A program made the translations under genes and the position numbers. Under the pieces are notes generated by a model. That model did no database searches and was not told the origin of the DNA. It worked only from the letters and a program-made list of their open reading frames with translations. This document shows, piece by piece, positions 20,699-30,600 of a DNA stretch of 64,000 bases. Location: positions 191,538,139 to 191,602,138 of the forward strand of contig JAKSZU010000003.1 of the NCBI GenBank assembly GCA_026018925.1, read 5' to 3'. Origin of the DNA: Tupaia tana. Taxonomy: Eukaryota > Chordata > Mammalia > Scandentia > Tupaiidae. Every line of letters begins with the position of its first letter. The first letter of the stretch is position 1.

Positions 20699-20998
20699 GC
20701 CAGCTGGTGGCATGGTGGTTAAGACACTGGATCAATCCCACATGGCCGACCGTGCAGTTCAAGTCCTGGACAAATGCTTGAAAAACACACTGGGAATGTA
20801 TGTGTGTGCGTGCCTAAAATCCCGAGAGAAAAACGGAGGAGAAGGGTCTGTGGTGTGGCCATCCCCTTTGTGCCGGGTTTGGTGCTTTCTTACTTTCCCT
20901 CTCTCTGTTTCTGTCTCTCTCCAGCGAGTGCACATGCCCTATGGCAAAAATCTAAAAAGAAAAGAAAATAAATAGAAACAAAAACAAAAACAAAAAAA
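20699..20998 (+). mobile_element. L-type SINE, CTTGAAAAACACAC subfamily
   Basis: GGCCAGCTGGTGGCATGGTG, B-box region AGTTCAAGTCCTGG, then GCTTGAAAAACACACTGGGA. The tail is long and mixed (AAAGAAAAGAAAATAAATAG, then CAAAAA units). The palindrome is lost, reading CCCCTTTGTGCCGGG. No clean target-site duplication is visible. Confidence 0.87.
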
Positions 20999-21829
20999 CA
21001 CTGCACGACCTTAAGCGAGCCTCTGGGCCCAAGAGTGCTTCTTTCTTTCCTCCCTTCTGAGAAAGGAGAGCCCTAATTCCCACCGTGCTGTGACGAGTGG
21101 ATGAAGTCAGGGTGGGAAGCAGTCAGCTCAGTGCCTGGGATGTGGCACTGGCTCAGGAGACCAGACTACTACTGCCACTGCTCCCAAAGCATGAGCGAGG
21201 GGGACGCCTGCGAGGGTAAGGTCCCGGGACAAGGACCTCTGAGCAAGTCAGCTGTGTCTCTCCTCTTCAGCAATCTTGGCTTTCTCCCTGTTCCTCTTCT
21301 CCTCCTTTGACAGAGATGGGCCCAGAGAGTCCTCCATCTTCTGTCCCTCCTCCCCCTACTACCAACTGCAACCTCCGCTATCAGGCAGGTCTCCTTCATT
21401 TCCTCAAGGCCTCCAGCCAGTAACCTGGAAAAGGACCCAGAAAACGGGCCAGTGTGGGCCTAGCCCAGAGGAGAGTTCCTGCTCACAGTAGGAGCCTCAG
21501 GCCCAGGCAGGGTGAGGGGAGGAGAGCTGGACCACCGGCCAGGAAGGGACAGGGAGAAGGGGCCAGGTGGGCATTGACCCCTGAGGTCGGCCCTGTGGGC
21601 TGGCGGGCAGCTGGGTACCGCCCCAGGGTTCTGCCGTGTGTGGTTTCTTCTCTCCTCCTCCGGTTTCCCTGTTCTCGGCCGCCGTAGGAGTCTGTGTGGA
21701 TGGAAGCCGCCGGCCAGCTCTGAAGGCCAGCTCTGAAGCGGTACAGACTCTCACTCTCGCTGGATTCTCACCTCTGGGCTCCCTAGACGGTCCCTGCAGT
21801 TATTTGCTTTGCCGCTGCTTTTTTCTTTT
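20999..21829. other. No gene or recognised repeat
   Basis: GC-rich unique-looking DNA with short overlapping frames only. Confidence 0.45.
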
Positions 21830-21844
21830 AAAATTGGAATTGGT

Positions 21845-22107
21845 GGGAACCAGCAGTTAGCGTAATGGCTATGTCGCTGGACTCCCACGTAGTCGACCGC
21901 AGTTCACGTCCCAGACCCGGTAGCTTAAAACTCACGCCGGGCGTGTGTGCGTGCGTGCCCAAGATCCTGAGAGGAGAATGGAGGAGAAGGGATTGCGGCG
22001 TGACCATCCCCTCTGGGGGGTGATTTCTCGCTTCCTATCTCTCTCTCTTTCTGTCTGTCTGGCAAGCGCACACGCCCTATAGCGAAAACCTCTCAAAAAA
22101 AAAAAAA
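21845..22107 (+). mobile_element. L-type SINE, near-consensus
   Basis: GGGAACCAGCAGTTAGCGTA, A box TAGCGTAATGG, B-box region AGTTCACGTCCCAG (an extra C inside the box), TTAAAACTCACGCCGGGCGT body, A17 tail. AAAATTGGAAT flanks both sides (21830-21840 and from 22108); four nucleotides (TGGT) lie between the 5' repeat and the element start. Confidence 0.93.
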
Positions 22108-22118
22108 AAAATTGGAAT

Positions 22119-23984
22119 CAGAGCCAAGACTGAGAGACAGACTGAGCCCTTCACCCACTTTGCTCGAATCCACCCAAGAGGGAGTCGGGCAGAGTGGGAG
22201 AAGCACTTCACCAAGGGAGACAGCACCTTCTGGCCTCCCAGTCCCTCGGTCCTCGCAACCCGCCCCCTAGGTGGGGGGAGCTGAGGGTGAGGGGTGGGGG
22301 TGGGATGTCCCTGGTAGCTGCTGGGATAGATGAAGAGAGGCTATGTCCCTGTCCCCTGCCCTTACACGTGCACCCCCTATGACGGGGGTCATTAGCTGGG
22401 CTAGTGAGTGCCCAAATCACTCAGTAGCCACACCCCAGCCCCAGGTGGGTCCTGGAGGGGGAGGGGTGGAAGGTGGGGCATGTGACTGGCAGGAGACTCA
22501 GCTCCTGCCCCAAGAAGTTTTTATAGTGTGCAACGGGGAGACAAGATTAACAAACACAAGTCATTAAGAAGCAGAACGACATGGAGGCTTCTAAACAGTG
22601 AGGCTCTGTGAGTCCTCCTGGTGTTCACGGCGGCCCAGACAGGAGCCCTGGAAGGTCTGAGGGCAGGGTAGGCAGGCAAAGGAGTACAGGAGGGATTGTG
22701 GCACAGAAAGGAGGCACGCTCCCAGCACCCTGTCATGAGGCTGTGGCTTACTGTGACCAGCCGTGGCCAGGGTGGGTTGGCTCCTCTCTGAGCTCCTGGG
22801 AGTTGGTGCTGGGGAGGGTAAGGCCTGGGTTTTGTTTCCCTGTGAGCACCCTGGCCACGGAACAGGAGACAGAGGCCCTCTCACCCTGGCATGACCCCGT
22901 CGTCGTAATCTGGCACTCTTGGTTCAGCTTCTACAGTGGTTATATACCCAGGCTTGGGCAGGGGCCCCTCTAAGTCATCTCTGAGTGACCGCCACATTGT
23001 AGGAGTGACTGAGCTGGTCTTTAGCAAACAGAAGGGAATTCTCAGACTGGATCTTTGCAGCTCCTGGTGTTTGTCTTATTTGCTTTGATTGGGAGTCTGT
23101 GGGGAGCAGGGTGGCAGGGGGCTGTTTCTTTGGTTCTGCAGCCCCAGCCATGACTCTCAGTGGGAGTCCTTGTCTCTGGGGCCCTGGGCCTCACTCCTGG
23201 TAGAGAAGAAGCTTGAACTCCAAGGGGATTTACATGTTCCTCGTCTACCACGAGCCCCTCTTGGCGGCAGAGGCCCCAGATGGCCCGGAGGGCTGGGAGC
23301 AGCAAGGAGGGCGGGGTGGTGCCATCAGCAAGGCCCCCCTAGCCCCGGGGTACCAGGGTGAGTGATGTGAGCTCACCCATTTCTTGGCTGAGGAGGGGGA
23401 CAGATTATCTGAGATAACTGGGGCAGGGGAAGGTGGTTCAGCAGATACTGAATCTTACCATCAATTGCAGAAGCCCTACCCTCACCTTCAGGGACCCCCA
23501 GAGGCCCTAGGGCCCCTCATAAAAGAGCTCAGGTCTCCCCCCAAGGACCCCCATTCCCAACCACCTCATCAGCCCTCAGGATGACCACAAAGGCTTGCCC
23601 CTCGCCCACTTGACAGATCCCTCGGCACCCCCGGGTCCCTTCCCAGACCCACCCTGTCCAGCGTGGCCCCCTCTGCAAGTCTGCCAGGCCAGGGAGGAAG
23701 CCAAGAGTGTGCCACCCAAGATAAAGGTTTCCGTCTGGTTCTGTGGTTCAGCCGAAGCTGTGTTCTTAATTGTCCAAATAAACAGTTTTCAGCCCGGAGG
23801 CCAGGACACGCTCAGACACGCCGCTGCCGTTCCCAGCCCCACCTGGCTGTCGCAGGCGCGAACCCGTTTTCTAAGTCACAGCCAGCACTAAATTGTGCCC
23901 AGGGGGTCACGGCAGCCAGCAGGAAGAGCCCCCTACCAGCACGGGACCCCGACAGGGCTGGACAGTGGGACTTCAGTGACCCAG
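22119..23984. other. SINE-free, no gene seen
   Basis: About 1.9 kb of GC-rich DNA. A frame at 23089-23361 ends close to a donor-like CAGG|GTGAGT near 23355, but no acceptor or recognisable protein supports it. An AT-rich pocket (GTTCTTAATTGTCCAAATAA, near 23762) stands out from its surroundings. Confidence 0.4.
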
Positions 23985-24085
23985 GGGGTGGCAGACCCTC
24001 CTCCTCAGCTGCACCCTTATTCCCGGTGACCTGGCTCAGGCTGCTTCCCCCATCTGGGCCTTGGTTTTACCCTCTGTAACACGGG
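23985..24085 (+). mobile_element. MIR fragment
   Basis: GACCTGGCTCAGGCTGCTTC, then CCCATCTGGGCCTTGGTTTT and ACCCTCTGTAACACGGGAGC follow the MIR core in plus orientation. Confidence 0.55.
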
Positions 24086-24104
24086 AGCGCGGGGCCAGCG
24101 CTGC

Positions 24105-24462
24105 TCGCACTGTGTACCTCCCTCAGCGTCAGCATCAGCTGAGAACTGGGGACGCACCAACTCTCGGGCCCTGCCTCTACTACACCAAGCTCTCAGCGGG
24201 GGCCTGGAGATGAGGGCTGGCTTTTTCTTCTTCTTTGATTTTTTTTTAAGAGTTATTTATTTTTCATTTTATTTATTATCGTTATTCTTCCATTTTGACC
24301 AGAGAAAGAGAGAGAAGGGGAAAGCAAGCTGCCAGGTCCATCCAGGATTGGAACTGCAGTCAGCCATGTGGGAATCCAGCACCTCAACTGCCACGCTACC
24401 TGCTGTCCCGGAGACGTGTGTTTGAACAAGCCCTCCAGGTGATTCCGAAGCGAGCTACAGGT
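24105..24462. mobile_element. hAT-Charlie fossil (MER5-like) split by a SINE
   Basis: Left part (to 24237) has AGCATCAGCTGAGAACTGGG and CTCTCGGGCCCTGCCTCTAC. Right part (from 24411) has TGTTTGAACAAGCCCTCCAG and GTGATTCCGAAGCG. Together they follow the order I remember for MER5-type elements (cagcatcacctggga ... ttctcaggccccacc ... acaagccctccaggtgattc). A minus S-type SINE interrupts it. Confidence 0.6.
24238..24410 (-). mobile_element. S-type SINE
   Basis: Minus-strand copy: ATTTATTT-type tail, TTTTGACCAGAGAAAGAGAG, then GCAAGCTGCCAGGTCCATCC, B-box region TTGGAACTGCAGTCAGCCAT and head CTACCTGCTGTCCC. Inserted into the hAT fossil, so it is younger than that element. Confidence 0.85.
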
Positions 24463-24833
24463 AGTGGGTCTATTCTTTCCCGCCCAGTTCCCGTATTTAA
24501 CGAGCCTTCTTTCTTTCCCTCCAGAGCAGTTTAGTTCACAGATCATCGTGCACCAGCGCCCCCTCACCGCCATTCAGCCTTGCCCTGGTTCCTGCTCGGA
24601 GGTTAGCGCCAACAGAACTCTGGGCTGGCCTCAACTCAGCCTGTGGATCTTTTGTGCTCTGACCTGGGCTCAAGACGCTGGTTTCCGGGCACGGCCTAGG
24701 ATAGCACAGCCCAGAGGAGCTGGTCCGGGTGGTCCCTGTGACTGTCGTATGGCAGAGGAACAGATAGACCCCTAGGTCAGCTCCATCCGGAGACTTTTCA
24801 AAAGACAAAGGGGGCTAAAAAGTGAACTTTGCA

Positions 24834-25077
24834 GGCCAGCCAGTGGTGTGGTGGTTATGACAGCTAGATTCCACATGGCCGACTACGTGGTTCAAGTCCT
24901 GGATGTAACAGCTTCAAAAACATGCTGGGTGCATGTGCATGTGTGCCCAAAATCCCCAAATGAGAGAAAGATGGAGGAGAGAGAATTGTGGTGTGGCCAA
25001 CTCCACCCCCCTAAAGGGGAGGGGTGCTTTCTCATGCGCGCTCTCTCTCTCTGGTGAATGCATACACCTTATAGCAA

Positions 25078-25124
<47 letters not shown>
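24834..25124 (+). mobile_element. L-type SINE with long (TAAA)n tail
   Basis: GGCCAGCCAGTGGTGTGGTG, B box GGTTCAAGTCCTGG, GCTTCAAAAACATGCTGGGT. The palindrome is rearranged to CCACCCCCCTAAAGGGGAGG. The tail is about 12 perfect TAAA units (25074-25124), likely length-variable. Confidence 0.9.
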
Positions 25125-26224
25125 AGGGCCTTGCTGGCTCTAGGGATCATAGGGATTATTGAAACGACCCACATTTCTTTCCTTGCCATCGGCTTCAGAG
25201 ATAAAAGCTGCAAGGACACCAGCTGTGAGTACTCTGCACAGTTTCTCTCTGAGGAATTTCTAAATGCACACAAGGCCACTGGGCCCAGGCAGGAAGTTAG
25301 GAGATGTCCCTCCAGCTCACGTCCGAGCCCTGGAGCTGTCCACAGTGCCATCCTCAGCCATCTGATTGTCCTAGCATGGTGGACCGGCCTTAGGACCACA
25401 TTTCAGCCTAGACCTGGAGCAGGCCAACTCACGGCCCACTCTGAGACTGCAGGGCAGGGAGGGCCAGGGCACCCAGTCTGGCTCAGAGTGGAGGGTAACC
25501 TGGGAGCTGGGGACCAAAGGACAGCAGGAATTTGAGACAGGAGCTGGTCAGGCAAAGGACCATCCTGGCCTAACGGGCCCTGGCTCGGCCTCTGCAATGC
25601 TGGGTAGATTCAAAGGGGCCACTCGGGCAGGGAGGAGAAGGGTTGGCAAGCCAGGCCCTGGGCCTGACCAGCACTACCCTCCTTTGACTTGACCCACAGG
25701 GCTCATTTTCACTGAAACCTGTTCCCCCCAGACTTCTGAGACCTGTGATCAGGAGACCACAATGAGCAACTAGGCAGAGTTAGAGGCAAAACCAGGAGAG
25801 GGAGGAGGGGAGGCCCCGCCAACACATCTGCCACCCATCCCTGGGAAAACTCAGACCAAAAACTCATTTCGGACCCAGAGCCTCTGGGTCTGTTTTGGGA
25901 AAATGGACTAACCCTGTAATCCTGCCACCAGGCGAATTTTCTGCCTCCTTCCAAGAGGTAGTGGGAGAGAGCCTGGGGGCGACTGCCCTGCTGAGGAATG
26001 TGTTTTCTTAAAGGGGAAAAAAACCCTTAGTTAGGTCTTGCTTGCGTCATGGAGGCCGCAGGTTTAGGAGCTGTGAGAGTCTGTGCCTCCACGGCAGTGT
26101 CCTCCTCCAGCAGAGGCCAGCCCCCGATTCAGGGGAAAGGAGGGGGCAGGGGCAGAGGTGGCTCAGCCTTCTCGGCCTGCAGAGGACTGCTCAGATCATG
26201 GGGCAGAACCAGCTGCTCCACCTC
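25125..26224. other. No gene or recognised repeat
   Basis: About 1.1 kb of unique-looking GC-rich DNA with short overlapping frames. Confidence 0.45.
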
Positions 26225-26325
26225 ACCATGGAGCTGGTCACCAACGCAAATCTCAGCCTTCCCTGACTTACTACTGGACGGGAACCTGCATTTTAACAGG
26301 ATCCCCAGGTGACTCGAAGCCCCGG
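26225..26325. mobile_element. hAT-Charlie fragment (MER5-like)
   Basis: CCAACGCAAATCTCAGCCTT, then AACCTGCATTTTAACAGGAT and CCCCAGGTGACTCGAAGCC recall the second half of MER5-type elements. Short and diverged. Confidence 0.45.
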
Positions 26326-26752
26326 ACTTTGTGCTCTCACTGCTCGGCCACCGGTGGGAGGAAAATGAGCACACCCTACTCCTCAGGAGCAGCCATCTTT
26401 TCTGTTCAGACAACTGGGCTGGGCAGGGAGGCATACTCACACCCCAGTGCTGGACTGGCACATGTGCAGATGCACGCACAGGCCTGCACACATATAGCAT
26501 GCACACGCTCACCCCCACCCCACAGTGACTTCAGCTTGCTGGTCAGGAACACACAGACAATTCCAAATTAAGACCAGAGCCCGCCCAAGGCACCAAGTAG
26601 CTGAGTTCCAGGAAAGCTGTGTGCAAACTGGAGTCGTCCCTCGATCTACTTTTCCCTTTGTTCAATATTATCACTTTAGATATGTGTTCACTTGGGGTGT
26701 AGGCAGGGAGGCTGACATGAAAAAACAATATTTTTTCAACTTGACCAATTTC

Positions 26753-26885
26753 TTTTTTTTTAATTTGACCAGAGAGAGACAGAGAGAGAGAGGGAAAGTG
26801 AGAACGCAAGCTGCCAGGTCTGGCATTCAAACAGTGGTCACCTGTGTGAGAGTCTGACACCTTAACCACCATGCTACCTGTTGGA
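26753..26885 (-). mobile_element. S-type SINE
   Basis: Minus strand: TTTTTTTTAATTTGACCAGA, GA-rich tract, GCAAGCTGCCAGGTCTGGCA, head CTACCTGTTGGACTG. It abuts another minus-strand copy at 26890 head-to-tail. Confidence 0.85.
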
Positions 26886-26889
26886 CTGA

Positions 26890-27146
26890 AAAAAAATTAT
26901 TTTAGAGAGAGATTTTGCTATAGGGCATGTGTGCTTGCTAGAGGGTCAGAGAGACAGAAGGCAAGACATCACCCCCCAGGGAAATAGCCATACCACAATC
27001 CTTTTTCCTCTATCCTCCTCTCTGGATTTTGGGCACAGGCACATGCACACAATTTCTGTGTGAGTTTCAAGCCAACGGGTCCGGGACTCACTACTGTCAG
27101 CCACACGAGGGTCCAACTTGAACCTGCACGCCATCTGCTGGCCAGA
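26890..27146 (-). mobile_element. L-type SINE
   Basis: Minus strand: AGAGATTTTGCTATAGGGCA, palindrome decayed (CACCCCCCAGGGAAATAGCC), TG-rich segment expanded, head CATCTGCTGGCCAG. An extra CCAACTTGAACC lies in the head region. Substantially diverged. Confidence 0.85.
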
Positions 27147-27166
27147 CATAAAAATTTTTTTTTTAG

Positions 27167-27422
27167 GGACCAGCAGTTAGTGTAATGGCTATGTCTCTGG
27201 ACTCCTACGTAGTCAACCGCGGTTCGAGTCCCGGACCTGGTGGCTTAAAACTCATGCCGGGCGCGTGTGTGTGCGTGCCCACGATCCTGAGAGGAGAAAA
27301 AAGGAGAAGGGTTTGCAGGGTGGCCATCCCCCGGGGGGTGATTTCTCGCTTTCTGTCTCTCTGTCTCTCTCTGTCTCTCTGGTGAGCACACATGCCCTAT
27401 AGCAAAAAACTCTCCAAAAAAA
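27167..27422 (+). mobile_element. L-type SINE, near-consensus
   Basis: GGGACCAGCAGTTAGTGTAA, B box GGTTCGAGTCCCGG, body TTAAAACTCATGCCGGGCGC, CCCTATAGCAAAAAACTCTC. Inserted at an A-T run: AAAAATTTTTTTTTTAG precedes and AAAAAAATTTTTTTTT follows. The CTGTCTCT block is slightly lengthened. Confidence 0.92.
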
Positions 27423-27462
27423 ATTTTTTTTTTTTTTTTTTTTTTAAAAAGCACACGGTGGG

Positions 27463-27615
27463 GAGGCAGTTGGAATCCCACCCCATGGCCAAGTGGTTAA
27501 GGGAGCTGTATCCCACATGGCGGACTGAGCAGTTTGAATCTCGACCCAGTAGTTTGAAAATCACCCTGGGCATGTGTGCCCACAGTCCTAGGGGATGGGG
27601 CAATGGAGGACAAGG
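27463..27615 (+). mobile_element. 3'-truncated L-type SINE
   Basis: ATGGCCAAGTGGTTAAGGGA (A-box area), AGTTTGAATCTCGACCCAGT (B-box area) and TTTGAAAATCACCCTGGGCA, then GGGATGGGGCAATGGAGGAC. No CT tract, tail or TATAG motif follows, so the 3' half has been lost or has decayed. Confidence 0.7.
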
Positions 27616-30600
27616 GCACTAATCAGGGAGCTCTCTGATTTGTGAAAACCCAAGGCACGCCCTCCTGTTCCATATCCTCCAGTGAGGAGTGAGAACACTG
27701 CTCTAAGCTCCCTTCTTCCTGAGCGATTTCAATGTCTTCTAGCCCTCCACAGATCTCGTGCAGTGGTGAACTGGGATGGACAAGGACTGGCCGACCAGCC
27801 GGCAATGTGCACCCACTGTCTCTTTAAGAGAGTGGCCTGAGCGTTTGTTTACTGAGAGGCTTGTTTGGGTCTCAGTGGGAGGAAAGGAAGAAGATAAAAG
27901 CTGGTTGGGATACTAGAAAGAGAGAAAAAAGTCAGAATGCAGAGAAAGCAAGATTAGAAAAGCTAGGTCCAGGGGGAAAATTTATTTTTGCAATGAGGAT
28001 TCCAGACCCCCGGGATTGTTTCCACTGAGAAGTTAACCACCAAATGCGTGGGTTGGGTCAGACATAGTTCCCTGTGTAACCCAACCCAGGGAGCCCCTCT
28101 CGTGCTGAGCCAGAGCCAGCCCCGGGGTGGAGGGCCTGGCTCCAAGGCTTCCAGGAGGGAGGGGGTTAGACTGAGGTTGGAAAAAGGACTAGGTGAGGGG
28201 TGGCCCACCAGAGCCAAGGCACACCTGCGTGTTTGCACGTGGGACAGACACTCCCAGTCTGGGCCAGGGTGTGGGCTTCAGGGCACTGGGGAGCCTCAGC
28301 TTTCTGCCCCTCTGGGTGGGGTGCGGGGCACCTGTGCATATAATGTCGGGATTCCTGGGAGCAAATCCTCAGCTTTCACAACTTCTGGCTAGGGTCAGGC
28401 CTGAATCAAGTCCCTGAAGCGGGCGTCCAGATGCACTGATGGGTCTATTTCCTCTGCCATGGGAGCCATTGTGGGTGACACAGCTAGAGCAGTCACTGGA
28501 GAGGCGAGGCTGGGAGAGTGGGAGGTTTGGGGGTGGCTTTGCAGGGCTCAGAGTCTGAAGACGAGAATGATGACACTGGGTGAGCTTGGGGGACAAGGAG
28601 GGCCCTGTGGCCTTGGCCCCAATTTCTGATGAGGCTGGCCTGGGCTCCTGGCAAGCCCATCTACAAATAGGACCAATGCACAGTGGATGCGTGTTCTCAC
28701 ACTCACATGTACACACATGCACACACATACACCAATTCTCTGTCCCTGCCCAGCCCACTCTGGACAGCCGGCTTCACTGCAGAAATGGACCTGCCCATGC
28801 TGGTTCTTCAAGGCTACATCTGCAGAGGACCACTGAGGCCTATGGGTCAGGTCAGGGACACTGACAAGCATGGCCTGGGGCAGGCAGAGGCAACCAGGCC
28901 TTTCTCAGGGGACAGCTGGACTCCAGTGCTCTTAGAGCTGAAACCCAGAGTGTTCCTTCCTGTCATAGTCTGAGGATTTGGGGAACAGCCTCTAAAAGGG
29001 ATTATTCCATCCAGATTGCTTCAAGCTCCAGCTGCATGGGCTCCACAGCAGCTCTCAGCAGTGGGGATGGAGGAAGAAGGAGGTACAGGGCAAATACTGG
29101 GGCACGCCACCCACCCTACCCCCTGGCCACTGGACTGGGCATTAACATCCCACTCCCCAAAAGACCCAAGTCCCTGGAGTCCTGGCCCTGGAGTCAGGCA
29201 CCTCTGCCGCCACTGCCACATGTCACCAGAGGAGCTCTGCACTTGGGTAAACGCTGCAGTCCCTAAGCTCCGACCCCATGCATCTCTCCTTGAACACTCA
29301 GAGTGAAACACAGAGCCCACATTCAGCTTGGCCCCTCCTGGAAGGCCAAGGGCAGTTGTTAGACATCACACTTTTTGTGGGTGGGGATCCCTTCAGCCTT
29401 GATCAAGTACTGTTGTGTTAAACGCATGGGCTTGTACAGAACAGCGACATAACGTATGTTTACTGGGCAAAAAGCTGGGTAGACAGACAGATGGACAGGC
29501 TGCCTCCAGGACGCTGACCAGTTCCTCCTTCTTGAGTTCTTCAGCCCAGCAGGTCAGGGGGAAAAGGCCTGGGAGCGTGGAGCTCTCAGAAGGAGCCGGG
29601 GCCTGTGGGTGATTGCCTCAGAGGGGAGGGAGAAGGAACACCGGGAAAAGATTGGTCAAATCAAATTCACAGTGGCTCCAGAAACCTCTCCGCAGGGCCT
29701 GGCAGGGATTGGACTAACGTGTCCATTTGCTCAAAACCTGCCCCAGGCTCCCATCTCCCGCCCTCCCAACTTTCTGGGCACCCTTGTCAAGCTGCCTCTT
29801 GCTAAATAAACCAGCCTTTGTGTGTGTGTGTCCGGGGAAGAGCGAGAATGGGCTGGGGGAGGGGAGGAGGATCCGTTTGTCAAAATAGACCTCCTGAATG
29901 CTTTTAAGGGCCTGCAGTTGGATGAGTAAATATTTTCCCTTTCAGATGAAAGGTGCAATCATCGCCGTTTTTTAATTACTTTAATTAGAAAAGATTGCCT
30001 TAATCTTTTACTTATCTATACTATTGTGGGAACTGCCAGAAAACTGAAGTGCAGAGAAAGCAGGTGGAGTTTGACCTTTGCTCTAAGCATCTTGAATTTC
30101 TTCTAGGCTGGTAATTAAGAAGAATCAGGGGAAGTTCCTTGCAGAGTCTAGGAAACACAAACACACACAGCATCATAGACACCAGGGCATGCTTGCTCAC
30201 TCTCCCTCACACACACAGGCACACTCTCATGCACACATGTGCCCATGAATGGGAGGAGAAATGGACCCCAATATGGCAAACCAGAACGTTCCAACTTCAA
30301 GAGCAGCGTTCCTGCTCTCGGCCCTGAGAGGTGGCTTAATGAGTTTCCCAGGGTGGCCTAAAATGATTAATTAAGCAGACAGCCCCCATCCCCCTCCCCA
30401 AACAACGGAAACCCAGTAACGGTCTGTTTGGGGAGGGAGCAGCAGGGCCCCCCCCCACCCGACTCCAGAAGCGGTTGGGGACATGGTGTAAGAGCTCAGA
30501 GCCTCAGATAAGGGACGATAGCAAACTGCCTATAACGGCCACCACAGCCAACTCTGCCCAAGGCCCAGCTGGCACGGCTGGCCCGGGGAATGGCCTCCCT

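Noticed and set aside
23089-23361. Exon ending at a GTGAGT donor near 23355
   Set aside because: No convincing acceptor upstream and no recognisable protein; donor hexamers are expected by chance in GC-rich DNA.
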